Notes: a model not told the origin generated them from the letters alone. A stretch of 55,559 bases of DNA from Enterobacteriaceae bacterium (GCA_031253755.1 JAIRVT010000040.1:1-55559), one strand, 5' to 3'. Positions 19,162-30,686 are shown, numbered from the stretch's first letter. Numbers and translations are program-made.

Positions 19162-20334
19162 ATGATCCTTTCGCGTTTGTTGATCCGCGATTTTCGTAAT
19201 ATCGCAAATGCCGATTTGCCATTAGCGACCGGGTTTAATTTTCTGGTGGGTTCTAATGGCAGCGGCAAAACGAGTGTATTGGAATCCATCTACACACTGG
19301 GCCACGGGCGCGCTTTTCGCAGCATTCAGGCGGGAAAAGTGATCCGCCATGATTGCGAGGAATTTATTCTTCATGGGCGCATTTTTCATGGAGAAAAGCG
19401 TTATGGAAAAGAGCGTTATGGAGAAGAGTGTTATGGAGAACAGCTTGATGAGATCGAAAAACAACAATTCCATGAACGAACCGTATCCATTGGATTAAGC
19501 AAAAACCGTCAGGGCGACAGCAAAGTCAGAGTCGATGGCAGTGACGGGCACAAAATTGCCGAACTGGCAAAAATGCTGCCGATGCAGCTGATCACACCCG
19601 AAGGCTTTACCTTGTTGAATGGTGGCCCGAAATACCGGCGGGCGTTTATCGACTGGGGCTGTTTCCATAATGAGCCGCGTTTTTTTACCGCATGGGCGAA
19701 CCTGAAAAGGCTGCTCAAACAACGAAACGCCGCCTTACGGCAGGTCACCCGTTATAGCCAGATTCAGCACTGGGATCAGGAACTGGTTCCGCTGGCGACT
19801 CAGGTCAGCCAATGGCGGGCTGACTATATTGCAGGTATCACGGACGATATCGAAAAAACCTGCCAACAATTTTTACCCGAATTCACGCTCAGCGTCGCCT
19901 TTCAGCAAGGCTGGGACAAAGAGAGTGAATACGCAGAACTCCTCGCGCGGCAGTTTGAGCGCGACAGAGCGTTAACCTACACCGCATCTGGCCCCCACAA
20001 AGCCGACCTGCGGATCAGGGCAGACGGCACATCGGTTGAAGATATGCTTTCACGCGGTCAGCTCAAATTACTGATGTGCGCCCTGAGGTTAGCGCAGGGT
20101 GAATATTTCACCCGACAGAGCGGGCAAAAATGCCTGTATCTGCTTGATGATTTTGCCTCTGAATTGGATGCCGGTCGCCGTAAATTATTGGCCGAGCGTC
20201 TGAAATCTACGCAGGCTCAGGTGTTTGTCAGTGCTATCACACCTGAGCAAGTTGCAGACATGATTGACGTAAATAGCAGGATGTTTCGCGTAGAAAATGG
20301 CAAAATATGCCCCATTGATTTCGAGAGCCTCTAA
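19162..20334 (+). CDS. recF: DNA replication and repair protein RecF, with insertion
   Basis: RecF is an SMC-like ATPase that helps RecOR load RecA at gaps. Walker A GSNGSGKT is at residues 30-37; the ABC signature [20 protein letters not shown] and Walker [14 protein letters not shown] are intact. At 390 residues it is about 33 longer than E. coli RecF (357). Most of the excess is a charged insertion after HGRIFHG (about residues 75-100), built from a 15-bp repeat that yields [15 protein letters not shown] blocks. The C-terminal tail is also longer by a few residues. Catalytic motifs suggest it still works. Confidence 0.96.
   Translation: MILSRLLIRDFRNIANADLPLATGFNFLVGSNGSGKTSVLESIYTLGHGRAFRSIQAGKVIRHDCEEFILHGRIFHGEKRYGKERYGEECYGEQLDEIEKQQFHERTVSIGLSKNRQGDSKVRVDGSDGHKIAELAKMLPMQLITPEGFTLLNGGPKYRRAFIDWGCFHNEPRFFTAWANLKRLLKQRNAALRQVTRYSQIQHWDQELVPLATQVSQWRADYIAGITDDIEKTCQQFLPEFTLSVAFQQGWDKESEYAELLARQFERDRALTYTASGPHKADLRIRADGTSVEDMLSRGQLKLLMCALRLAQGEYFTRQSGQKCLYLLDDFASELDAGRRKLLAERLKSTQAQVFVSAITPEQVADMIDVNSRMFRVENGKICPIDFESL
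19386..19445 (+). repeat. 15-bp tandem repeat x4 inside recF
   Basis: Four degenerate units (first TCATGGAGAAAAGCG, then TTATGG-type units at 19401, 19416 and 19431) lie end to end and keep the frame. They create most of the extra residues in RecF. Confidence 0.85.
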
Positions 20335-20390
20335 CTATTGATTTCGAGGGCCTCTAACTATAGCCAAAGGTATCGATCCCAAAGGTATCG
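20314..20390 (+). repeat. Tandem duplications at the recF 3' end
   Basis: A 23-bp unit beginning ATTGATTTCGAG and ending CTCTAACT, which includes the recF stop, is present twice (20314-20336, 20337-20359; one mismatch). Immediately after, CCAAAGGTATCG occurs at 20364 and 20379, a 15-bp period. Confidence 0.85.
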
Positions 20391-20432
20391 GCAGCTCGAA
20401 AAATGTAGGGTACGAGGTTCAACCACAGTTAA

Positions 20433-22865
<2,433 letters not shown>

Positions 22866-22913
22866 TATTGTGGCTTCAATTTCATCTCTCAGATAATTTT
22901 CGTTATTTTAAAT

Positions 22914-22952
22914 AAAAAAACCTCATATCAACAAATGATATGAGGTTTTTTA
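22914..22952 (+). terminator. Rho-independent terminator of gyrB
   Basis: CCTCATATCA (22921-22930) pairs with TGATATGAGG (22936-22945) around a 5-nt loop, flanked by an A-run upstream and a T-run downstream (22946-22951). Confidence 0.92.
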
Positions 22953-22972
22953 TTTAACTCAAAACATAAATA

Positions 22973-23069
22973 GCTTTCCAAAATGACAGGAGTATTCCTT
23001 ATCCCGCGCGACGCGCGGGATAAGGAAAAAACCACGGCTGATACTCTCACTATTATGAAAAATCATATA
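22973..23069. repeat. ~97-bp palindromic repeat, copy A (left flank of the biosynthetic locus)
   Basis: Copies A and B (31503-31598) align over their whole length in the same orientation with about 10 differences. The core is a perfect 13-bp stem (CCTTATCCCGCGC, GAC loop, GCGCGGGATAAGG), and the outer parts are imperfectly inverted (GGAGTATT left, GATACTCTC right). It looks like a non-coding MITE or REP-type element. It is followed at 23078 by TATACCCTATGGATTTCA, resembling one end of the ERIC element at 25581. Confidence 0.8.
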
Positions 23070-23315
23070 GAAACATCTATACCCTATGGATTTCAATTTT
23101 CGGCTTCTATCTCCTCGTATATCCGAGAAGTATAGATATTCATATTAATTTTCACCTTGAAAGGCGAATGGTATAGCTAAAAACATAAAATACAATAACT
23201 GTATTTTAATAGAGCAGGAATAGTATTTATTCTATATTATGATATAAAGATATTGTTTTTATAATTACAATACGTTAATTTCATTCTCCATATTACAAAA
23301 CAAAGGAGAAAATTG

Positions 23316-24020
23316 ATGTTAGACTCAACCTTTCAAGGTAACTATGAATGTGTAAATAACACATACACCACCGCACAATTAAAAAAATCCATTTTAAATA
23401 TCATCGATAAATACAATTATCAATATTACTCATTATATCAAGAAAACCCCTATCCTTTAACAAAACGAAAATCTTATTTCATTAATTGTTTCGATGAAAA
23501 TTTCAATATTGACAAAGATTCACATAAAACGATTCTTAATTCCTTCAACATCATGCCATCTGCCACTTTTCCATTCTTTATATCATGGCATGAAAAAATG
23601 AATAACCATTATCCCGAAATATGGCGCGATTTTAACTCTCGTGAAAATATTTTAGCTCACTCAATCATCCATAAAACCCAGAAAGGAGAAAAAACATTAT
23701 GTTCTTTTTTCAGGGTTAAAAGCCATCAATATCTCAAAGAAAATATTGAATACACTCAAAAATTATTCTCTTTATCAGAATTAATAGCCAATAAACTTTC
23801 TCTATTAGTCACTGATGACACCTGCATTCCCTCTCTTACAATGCGCGAAATAGAAATAATGCGATGGGCTTCAGAAGGCAAAACATCCGCAGATATCGGT
23901 AGCATCCTGACGCTTTCAACCCGGACAGTCAACTTCCATATCGCAAATATTTTAGACAAATTGGCGGTGCCAAATAAAGTCGCCGCCATCGCAAAAGCTA
24001 TATGTTACAATTTGATATAA
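23316..24020 (+). CDS. LuxR-family transcriptional regulator (solo, divergent sensor domain)
   Basis: The C-terminal 65 residues (SLTMREIEIMRWASEGKTSADIG, then STRTVNFHIANILDKLAV) are a textbook LuxR/GerE helix-turn-helix. The N-terminal ~160 residues look like an autoinducer-binding-type domain, but the usual W-x3-Y...DP...W pattern that contacts acyl-homoserine lactones is not evident, so a different ligand or none is likely. No luxI-type synthase is nearby. ATG 23316 has AGGAG seven bases upstream. It is tail-to-tail with the ATP-grasp gene (2 bp between) inside the repeat-bounded locus, so it is the natural pathway regulator (inference). Confidence 0.8.
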   Translation: MLDSTFQGNYECVNNTYTTAQLKKSILNIIDKYNYQYYSLYQENPYPLTKRKSYFINCFDENFNIDKDSHKTILNSFNIMPSATFPFFISWHEKMNNHYPEIWRDFNSRENILAHSIIHKTQKGEKTLCSFFRVKSHQYLKENIEYTQKLFSLSELIANKLSLLVTDDTCIPSLTMREIEIMRWASEGKTSADIGSILTLSTRTVNFHIANILDKLAVPNKVAAIAKAICYNLI

Positions 24021-24022
24021 TA

Positions 24023-25318
24023 TCAAAAAATAAACTCTTGTATCAGTGATTGCCATAAACAATTAATCGCGTTCATACATTCAAGGTGATTTACTTCTTG
24101 GCTCTTGATATAAACACAGACATATCCACAAAACTCATTATTAGTTTTAGGTATTTTATAAACCTGAGAATTTTCTGTAACCTTAATTTTGGTCGATATT
24201 ATTTCATATTGATAACTTTGAAGCAGGTCATGAACCAGAGACATAAATTTTTGCTTAACGATATTTTCATCAAACCCTTTTCTTATAACGCCATCCTTAG
24301 GCGAAACCAAATTCATAATAAATGCGCTACCATGAGCCTTAGGTATCGTATTAATATCTGAATATCCCTGAACCAAATGATCTACCCAAATTTTCTGCAA
24401 TGAAATATCAAAAACTTTATTCGCCATATCCCAAATATGCATACCCGCTGGCCGACGATTTGTTTCAACTAAGAAAGTTTCACCCGTTGATGAATTGAGT
24501 TTGATTTCATTATGGAAAGCACCATAACGTTGCCCGGAAATTAGATTCATACTCTGCCCGGCTTTTATTAAAGACAGGCTATTTAGCGGAGAACACTGCG
24601 CTGGGACAATTTGACCAATCTCCACGGGATATTCACCGATTTGGTTAACTTTTTGAGTTAAAAAAGAAAGTGTGCCGACACCATCATAGGAAAACTCGGC
24701 ATCAAATTCGATTAACTCCTCAGCGATAATGACACTCTGATGGGCTGCCTGTAATGTTTCCTCATAAGACGATTTTAATAGGGAATAATTTTTCACTGCT
24801 TTTACGCCAATATTCGCCCGCCCATCGGTCGGTTTAATGACAATTCCTGATTGACACAAACCGAAAAAATCATCCAACTGTCCATAATTATCAATTTTTG
24901 TTGAGCGTGGAATAACAATATTCTGGGCTATCAAAAAATTAGCAAGCACCTTTTCTTGTTCCCGATATTGTAATTTATTGATTCCGGCAAAACTTAATAT
25001 GGCATCATCACCATATATCCCCAATTTTTTCGCAAGCGCGGCGGCATGTCCTGAAACAGCATCCATAAAAGGCAAAATACAAACACACTCCATTTCCAAA
25101 CTTGCCATTAACTTCAACACCTCACCCTGATAGTCAGGCGATGAAACAGGCAAATGGAAAACATGATGACAAAATTTATTTTCATCTCCTGAAAGTAAAT
25201 CGCTGATAATAACCATATCCAGCGCGTATTTATCATGAATATAATCTTTGATAAGTTTTAATTCATCAATACGAGCAGGAAGATAATCCAGTACCAGTAA
25301 ATATTTTTTAATAGACAT
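24023..25318 (-). CDS. ATP-grasp ligase (amino-acid/peptide ligase type)
   Basis: The 431-residue protein has the ATP-grasp pattern: a nucleotide-binding lysine segment IVIKPTDGRANIGVKAV (159-175), the adenine-side acidic pair in IIAEELIEFDAEFS (198-210), and the metal/phosphate-binding HNEIK (269-273) and ETNRRPAG (285-292). Such enzymes activate a carboxylate as acyl-phosphate and join it to an amine, as in BacD-like dipeptide ligases. It is last in the minus-strand gene string, 16 bp after the small membrane gene. In this locus it would plausibly condense the modified amino acid with another residue, or close a ring; the substrate is unknown. Confidence 0.82.
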   Translation of the reverse strand: MSIKKYLLVLDYLPARIDELKLIKDYIHDKYALDMVIISDLLSGDENKFCHHVFHLPVSSPDYQGEVLKLMASLEMECVCILPFMDAVSGHAAALAKKLGIYGDDAILSFAGINKLQYREQEKVLANFLIAQNIVIPRSTKIDNYGQLDDFFGLCQSGIVIKPTDGRANIGVKAVKNYSLLKSSYEETLQAAHQSVIIAEELIEFDAEFSYDGVGTLSFLTQKVNQIGEYPVEIGQIVPAQCSPLNSLSLIKAGQSMNLISGQRYGAFHNEIKLNSSTGETFLVETNRRPAGMHIWDMANKVFDISLQKIWVDHLVQGYSDINTIPKAHGSAFIMNLVSPKDGVIRKGFDENIVKQKFMSLVHDLLQSYQYEIISTKIKVTENSQVYKIPKTNNEFCGYVCVYIKSQEVNHLECMNAINCLWQSLIQEFIF

Positions 25319-25334
25319 TTTATTTCCTTTGAGA

Positions 25335-25568
25335 TTAGTCGTTGGTTGTAAAATAACGAAATGGCTTAATGATTAAAAAAGATAACACGATAAATATAAA
25401 AAACATCAAGAAAATAAATCTATAATCAATGAATAATAATAATCTTGCACGGATGAAACTCGCCAGAGGAACGGCGAGTAGAGGTATACACCAGCACAGG
25501 CACAGCAAAAATAATAAATGCCTCTGAAAATATAGAAAAAAACGTGCAAAAACAATTTTTGTGATCAC
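25335..25568 (-). CDS. Small hydrophobic membrane protein within the biosynthetic locus
   Basis: A 77-residue frame starts at GTG 25568 with AGAGG eight bases upstream. It is almost wholly hydrophobic with two likely membrane helices (HLLFLLCLCWCIPLLAVPL; FIFLMFFIFIVLSFLII) separated by a short basic loop. No family was recognised. It could be a genuine small protein, or the remaining end of a larger transporter cut by the ERIC element that begins 13 bp upstream. Its tight 16-bp spacing to the ATP-grasp gene favours translation. Confidence 0.5.
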   Translation of the reverse strand: MITKIVFARFFLYFQRHLLFLLCLCWCIPLLAVPLASFIRARLLLFIDYRFIFLMFFIFIVLSFLIIKPFRYFTTND

Positions 25569-25580
25569 TGATGTAACCTC

Positions 25581-25706
25581 TATACCCTATGGATTCCAAG
25601 CTGCGTCGCGGCGACAAGTAAGTTCATCCCCTGAACATAGATAACTATGTGACTGGGGTGAGCGAGCGCAGCCAACAAAGAGGCAGTTTGAAAGACGACG
25701 GGTATA
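25581..25706. repeat. ERIC (intergenic repeat unit) element, 126 bp
   Basis: The element runs from TATACCC to GGGTATA and contains the signature GTGACTGGGGTGAGCGAG followed by GCAGCCAAC, which matches the ERIC consensus in sequence and size. It sits between the carbamoyltransferase stop and the small membrane gene, so it splits the operon into two parts and would be carried in the transcript as a large hairpin. Confidence 0.9.
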
Positions 25707-25710
25707 ATTA

Positions 25711-27405
25711 TTAATGTCGTGCTTTAACGATATAATGCCCCAAAACAAGATAGTCAATTCTGGTTTTTAAAAATGTTTTAATCGCATCTTCAGGTGAGCA
25801 AACAATTGGCTCACTATCATTAAGAGAAGTATTAAGTAGAATAGGTACTCCCGTCAGCTTATGGAAAGAATTAATCAGCCGAGCATAACTTGCATTTATT
25901 TTCTCATCAACAAGTTGTACACGGGCCGTTCCATCAGCATGGGTTACCGCAGGAATTAAATCGCGCTTGTCTTGCTCTACGTCCATCGCTAATAACATAT
26001 ATTGAGCAGCGTCAGGGAGGCCACGTGAAATAAACCAATCATTGGCATACTCACGCAAAACACTTGGCGCAAACGGCCGGAAAAATTCCCGGTGCTTTAC
26101 CTTAACATTCATTAAATCACGAATAGCTTTATTGCGAGGATCTGCCAATAAACTGCGGTTACCAAGTGCTCTTGGACCAAATTCCATACGCCCCTGAAAC
26201 CAGGCAATGACATTATTATCTGCAATCAAAGAGGCCACTTCATCATAGATATTTTCTGACTTTTCCCAAGCCAAATCATATTTTGATAATGCTTCCTCAT
26301 ATTGTAAATCTGAATATTCCGGACCAAGATAAGCATTCGTCATGGAATAACGCTGTTTATGATCCATCATATGATGCCAAATATATAACGCGGCACCAAT
26401 TGCTGTTCCCGCATCATGCGCTGCTGGCTGAACATAAATATCATCAATATCACATTGCTGATATAAGAGTTGGTTAGTAATACAATTCAGTGCCACACCG
26501 CCAGCCAAACAGAGATGTCGGCTGCCCGTGACTGACAAATAATATTGCGCCATATTCATAACAATATCATCGGTCACTACTTGCAATGTCGCGGCAATAT
26601 CATAATGCTCCTGACGTAATTCATCGCTTTTACGGCGCAACGGTAAATTAAATAATTTCTCCAGATTAGAGAATGAATGGCCGCGAAATTCCAGCACATG
26701 ATTATCAATCGTAAATTGCCCTTCTGGTAAACACTTCACTATTTCAGCAAATTGCGCCTTGAACTTTTCTGCATTACCATAAGCTGCCATTCCCATCACT
26801 TTACAGGCATCATATTCAGAAAAACCTAAATATGCCGAAAATTTCTCCCACATAAATCCGATGGAATTAGGATAAGAAATCGTTGCAATTTTAGTTAACT
26901 GATTATCTTTACCAATAAAGATGCCACTCGTATTATCTTCACCGATGCCATCAAGGGAAAGAATAAGTGATTCATTAAATGGTGAAGGATAATAAGCAGA
27001 AGCCGCGTGAGCAGTATGATGTGCTACCCAATGGAAATGACCACGGAAGCCCATTTCATATAATTTCAACGGCACATTCGTCGTCTGACGATAAAATAAT
27101 GCCTCACCGGATCCCGTTGCCCAACTATCGGGTAATTTCACCTCGTCACTGTATACTGATTTATATCTCGCAACAGGATCAATTGAATAGCCAATACTCT
27201 CTATATCAGATAATTGTATATTCGCAAAAGAGAGAGCAGCTTGAATAGATTCCAATGGTAATTCATCAGGATTATCTATATTTGCCGGTTTGCCATGTTT
27301 ACATCTGTTTAAACGTTCTTCTTCGATAGCGAAAATAATTTCACCATTCTTAATAAGACAAACCGCCGATTCATGATAGACAGAATTAATACCTAATATA
27401 TACAT
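25711..27405 (-). CDS. NodU/CmcH-type carbamoyltransferase
   Basis: This 564-residue enzyme matches the TobZ/NodU/CmcH family, which uses carbamoyl phosphate and ATP to make carbamoyl-AMP and then carbamoylates a hydroxyl (or amine). The N-terminal YrdC-/Kae1-like part has VYHESA (His11) and the metal-binding H129-H130-x-x-H133 in WVAHHTAHAASAYYPSPF; SLDGIGEDNTSG and the C-terminal GRMEFGPRALGNRSLLADPR complete the family pattern. Length is typical. It starts 11 bp after the DDAH-like gene and ends next to the ERIC element. In this context it should carbamoylate the pathway's amino-acid intermediate (inference). Confidence 0.9.
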   Translation of the reverse strand: MYILGINSVYHESAVCLIKNGEIIFAIEEERLNRCKHGKPANIDNPDELPLESIQAALSFANIQLSDIESIGYSIDPVARYKSVYSDEVKLPDSWATGSGEALFYRQTTNVPLKLYEMGFRGHFHWVAHHTAHAASAYYPSPFNESLILSLDGIGEDNTSGIFIGKDNQLTKIATISYPNSIGFMWEKFSAYLGFSEYDACKVMGMAAYGNAEKFKAQFAEIVKCLPEGQFTIDNHVLEFRGHSFSNLEKLFNLPLRRKSDELRQEHYDIAATLQVVTDDIVMNMAQYYLSVTGSRHLCLAGGVALNCITNQLLYQQCDIDDIYVQPAAHDAGTAIGAALYIWHHMMDHKQRYSMTNAYLGPEYSDLQYEEALSKYDLAWEKSENIYDEVASLIADNNVIAWFQGRMEFGPRALGNRSLLADPRNKAIRDLMNVKVKHREFFRPFAPSVLREYANDWFISRGLPDAAQYMLLAMDVEQDKRDLIPAVTHADGTARVQLVDEKINASYARLINSFHKLTGVPILLNTSLNDSEPIVCSPEDAIKTFLKTRIDYLVLGHYIVKARH

Positions 27406-27416
27406 TTCTTTATCTC

Positions 27417-28220
27417 TTAATTCAGTTTCAGGACCAAACAGCGCAAACTTCCGCCACTTTTAAGGTATTCGCTCATATCACACTTCACGACATTAAAACC
27501 AAGTTCATTAATTTTATTCTCAACTTCTGGGGTACAGTCATGCAACAGAATATCTTTACCGATAGGAATGTTATTGCAGACAAATAACTCTTTGGCATCA
27601 TATTCTGAAACGGCGATACGGCGACTAAAATTGTTTTCAATATATTTCCGGCTTTCCGGTGTAAATGCTTCCGGATAATAAATGATGGTATCTTTATCAA
27701 TAAAAGAAAATGCTAAAGCGACATGGAAAAACGTATTATCCTGAATATGTAATTCACCACGGACTTTAAGCTCAGGATAGGTATCACGAATCGCTTTCAC
27801 GGCCTCTTTATCTGAACGAGGACCAAAACCGAAAATAATACTGTCCTCCCAATAAATAACATCGCCCAAACCTTCAAAATAAACCTCTGGATCTACGCTG
27901 TGAATTTCAACACCTTCGTTCTTCAGGAAATCAATATAATGCTGTCTTTCTCCTTGCCGTTCAGGATGCCTGAAATTACTTGCCAAGAATTTATTATTGT
28001 GGATCATGCCACAATCTCCAGCAAAGGTCATATCAGGTAAACCTTGGACGGGTTCAATTATTTTAACTTTAACACCACGTTCAACTAATCTATCATAAAC
28101 ATAATCCCACTGTTTTTTTGCTAAAACTTTGTCTACTTTATTTTCCGTATCCATCCAATCATTAATAACATATTCGATATCAAAGAAATCAGGTTTACAC
28201 ATCAGTAACTCATGAATCAT
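27417..28220 (-). CDS. DDAH/amidinotransferase-fold enzyme (guanidino-modifying superfamily)
   Basis: The 267-residue protein has the pentein-fold pattern: FAGD (67-70), FEGLGD (115-120) for guanidinium binding, a central His166 in FFHVALAF and the nucleophile Cys261 in GGSLRCLVL near the C-terminus. Relatives hydrolyse methylated arginines to citrulline or transfer amidino groups. ATG 28220 is chosen because GAGGAAAC precedes it; the longer frame adds 57 residues with no homology. It overlaps the ArgG-like gene by 11 bp, implying coupled translation. In this locus it may convert a guanidine to a ureido group or move an amidine; which one cannot be told from sequence alone. Confidence 0.85.
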   Translation of the reverse strand: MIHELLMCKPDFFDIEYVINDWMDTENKVDKVLAKKQWDYVYDRLVERGVKVKIIEPVQGLPDMTFAGDCGMIHNNKFLASNFRHPERQGERQHYIDFLKNEGVEIHSVDPEVYFEGLGDVIYWEDSIIFGFGPRSDKEAVKAIRDTYPELKVRGELHIQDNTFFHVALAFSFIDKDTIIYYPEAFTPESRKYIENNFSRRIAVSEYDAKELFVCNNIPIGKDILLHDCTPEVENKINELGFNVVKCDMSEYLKSGGSLRCLVLKLN

Positions 28221-29403
28221 GTTGTTTCCTCTTTTTAATTGCACTGCATTTACTATGGATATTAAATATTTTCGAAAAACCTTCCGCATCAGATTGACTA
28301 TAAAGATGCCCGCAATTATAAATAGCCATCGTTGGGTCATATATTGATGTATCCGAATGGCGTGAAATAACACGCACGTAATACTTGCCAATTTCCAGAC
28401 TGATTACGCCATTAACATTCGAATTAACACTATCAATAAAGGCATTTAAGTGATCCATAAGAGGATCATACCAAAGCCCTGAATAAACCATTTCCGTCCA
28501 CTTTTTATCAATCGTTTCTTTGAACCAATTTTCATGTCTGTTGGAACAAAATAGCTCTAATTGTTTATGGGCGGTAATTAAAATATGAGCCGCAGGAGAC
28601 TGATATATTGCCCTGCTTTTCAATCCAACAACACCATCTTCAACCATATCAAATACGCCAGTTAAATAACGCCCACCAATATCATTCAGTTCTTTAATAA
28701 TTTGGTGAATTTCTTTTTCCTTATTATTTAATTTAATGGGAATTCCTTTTTCAAAAGTCACACTCACTACAATTGGCTTAGCGCTATCGTTAGCTGCTCT
28801 TGAAATAACCTGTTTTACATCTTCGGGTATCTGGTTGTCTGGATATTCCAAATCACCGCACTCTATTGTTAATCCCCACATATTTTCACTGGTTGAATAG
28901 GGATTATTACAGCCAAACTCCAAAGGAATACCATAATTAATTGCATACTTATAAACATCTTCATCCGTATATGAAAAATGACGTAATGAGGCCAGCGGCT
29001 TTTTACCCAGAATTTCGATATTCATATCCATTCTGACCTGATCATTTCCACGGAATTGATGTGCTATATAGTCAATACCCAATTCTTCGGCGACTTCAAC
29101 TGCCGCTTCAGCAAGAGCGGGACGAGAAAGCGCGGCACTAAGATGATAACCCTCTTGATATATTGCATTGGCTTTAATGGCTTTGGATATTATGTTATTG
29201 GCAAATTGAGCGCGATAATCTTTATAAATAAAATGATCTGCACCGGCTGCCATACATTCTAATTCAATTTCTTCCACATCACCTATTTTTCCCTCATCAA
29301 TAAACAAGGAATATACTTCATAAAAACTCTTTTTAAGTTCTTTGATAATCAGCGGGTTGTAAAGCCTATTATAAAAAATAACAATCACACTATTAGAATT
29401 CAT
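28210..29403 (-). CDS. Argininosuccinate synthase-like protein with altered ATP-binding loop
   Basis: The 397-residue sequence is collinear with ArgG: FRGNDQVRMDMN (118-129), PYSTSENMWGL, GRYLTGVFDMVEDGVVGLKSR and SPAAHILITAHKQLE. In ArgG the first strand is followed by the PP-loop SGGLDTS, which holds ATP; here strand VIVIF leads into YNRLYNP, one residue shorter, with the glycine pair and serines gone. The frame begins with ATG at the usual place, so the loop is replaced rather than truncated. It overlaps the genes before and after by 11 bp each. It is therefore probably not a housekeeping ArgG. It may bind a citrulline/aspartate-like ligand with a different activation chemistry. Confidence 0.85.
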   Translation of the reverse strand: MNSNSVIVIFYNRLYNPLIIKELKKSFYEVYSLFIDEGKIGDVEEIELECMAAGADHFIYKDYRAQFANNIISKAIKANAIYQEGYHLSAALSRPALAEAAVEVAEELGIDYIAHQFRGNDQVRMDMNIEILGKKPLASLRHFSYTDEDVYKYAINYGIPLEFGCNNPYSTSENMWGLTIECGDLEYPDNQIPEDVKQVISRAANDSAKPIVVSVTFEKGIPIKLNNKEKEIHQIIKELNDIGGRYLTGVFDMVEDGVVGLKSRAIYQSPAAHILITAHKQLELFCSNRHENWFKETIDKKWTEMVYSGLWYDPLMDHLNAFIDSVNSNVNGVISLEIGKYYVRVISRHSDTSIYDPTMAIYNCGHLYSQSDAEGFSKIFNIHSKCSAIKKRKQHDS

Positions 29404-30418
29404 TTAATGTGCATCCTAAATCATATATAATATTTTTCAATTCATTGTCACAAGTGCTTTCTTGAATTAACGCTGCAAAGTCGTGATCGGCAAGCCATGT
29501 ATCATTGTAAATTGTATCAACATAACGTTCACCACTATCAGGAATAATGATGACAATATTATCTCCACTATTGAAATGATGTAAATTATCTAATGCAGCA
29601 GCTAATGCACAGGCACCTGTACCACCAATTAATATTCCTTCTTTTCGTGCTAATTCTCTTGCTGTTTTGAAAGCAATTAAATCGGAGATTTTTATCGCAT
29701 CATCAATATGACTATCATCCAATATAATTGGACGGAACGCCAACCCGGCACCCTGTACAAAATATTTCCCAGAATCGCCACCAAATATAATTGAACCCTG
29801 AGGCTCTATAGCAAAGACCTTTGTTTCAGGATTCCTTTCTTTTATATATTTTGATACACCCGTAATCGTTCCACAGCTGCCTGCGGTAATAAAAACCCCG
29901 TTTAATTGTTCTCCGAATTGATCATAAATTTCATGGGCTGTTGAATGATAATGTTCCAGAGGATTATCTTCATTCTCAAATTGCATGGGGCTGAAAGCAT
30001 TTGGGTACGAAGCAATAATTTTTTTTGTTAACTCGATTCGATATAAAACCGTATCAATACCATCGTCAAACTCGGGTAAAAAGATAATATCAGCGCCATA
30101 GGCTTTTATTTTATCTCTTTTCGCATTCGGTACCATCCTATCCAGAATAGCAATAAATTTATATCCTTTATAAGCACATGCCATTGCTAACCCAATAGCC
30201 GTGTTTCCTGATGAGGGTTCGATAACCGTCATTCCCTGTTTCAGTAAACCTTTATTTTCCGCATTTTCCAGCATAGCTATCGCTATTCTGTCTTTAATAC
30301 TTCCGCCGGGGTTAGTCGTTTCCATTTTAAGATAAACGTTTATCCCATGAGTATTAATTTTATTAAGTAACACACAAGGTGTATTACCTACCATGCTTAA
30401 AATATTACTCGCTTTCAT
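29393..30418 (-). CDS. SbnA/cysteine-synthase-like PLP enzyme
   Basis: The 341-residue protein is a fold-type II PLP enzyme with the internal aldimine Lys42 in NPGGSIKDR, the substrate loop PSSGNTAIG and the phosphate-binding AGSCGTITG. The ending PDSGERYVDTIYNDTWL resembles SbnA, which joins O-phosphoserine and glutamate on the way to 2,3-diaminopropionate, more than primary CysK. ATG 30418 gives the normal N-terminus (SMVGNTP); the frame upstream adds 50 residues with no family match. It is first in the minus-strand operon and should build a beta-substituted alanine precursor. The SbnB partner is absent, so the exact product is open. Confidence 0.85.
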   Translation of the reverse strand: MKASNILSMVGNTPCVLLNKINTHGINVYLKMETTNPGGSIKDRIAIAMLENAENKGLLKQGMTVIEPSSGNTAIGLAMACAYKGYKFIAILDRMVPNAKRDKIKAYGADIIFLPEFDDGIDTVLYRIELTKKIIASYPNAFSPMQFENEDNPLEHYHSTAHEIYDQFGEQLNGVFITAGSCGTITGVSKYIKERNPETKVFAIEPQGSIIFGGDSGKYFVQGAGLAFRPIILDDSHIDDAIKISDLIAFKTARELARKEGILIGGTGACALAAALDNLHHFNSGDNIVIIIPDSGERYVDTIYNDTWLADHDFAALIQESTCDNELKNIIYDLGCTLNEF

Positions 30419-30686
30419 TTTTTTATTCTCTATATAAGGCAGTACTTGGATTTGGCTAACAACAGCTAATGTATAGCGATTAACCTGATAGATAAATTTT
30501 ATGCTTTTAGGAAATTTAAAATAATCAAAAAGAGTTTCAAACTTCCCCTTAAAGCCTTTCATACTCAACTTTCATTCCTCTGGCTCTATATAGCGGCTTC
30601 CTGAAAATACATTAATCCCCACACTTTTTTTTTCAACTGTCATTTCTACCAGTTGACGATTTTTATATTTCGAGCAAAGCTACAGT

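Noticed and set aside
27417-28391. Longer 324-residue version of the DDAH-like protein
   Set aside because: The extra 57 residues fall within the ArgG-like gene; a good ribosome site precedes the internal ATG.
29393-30568. Longer 391-residue version of the SbnA-like protein
   Set aside because: The extra 50 residues have no family match, and the shorter start gives the normal N-terminus.
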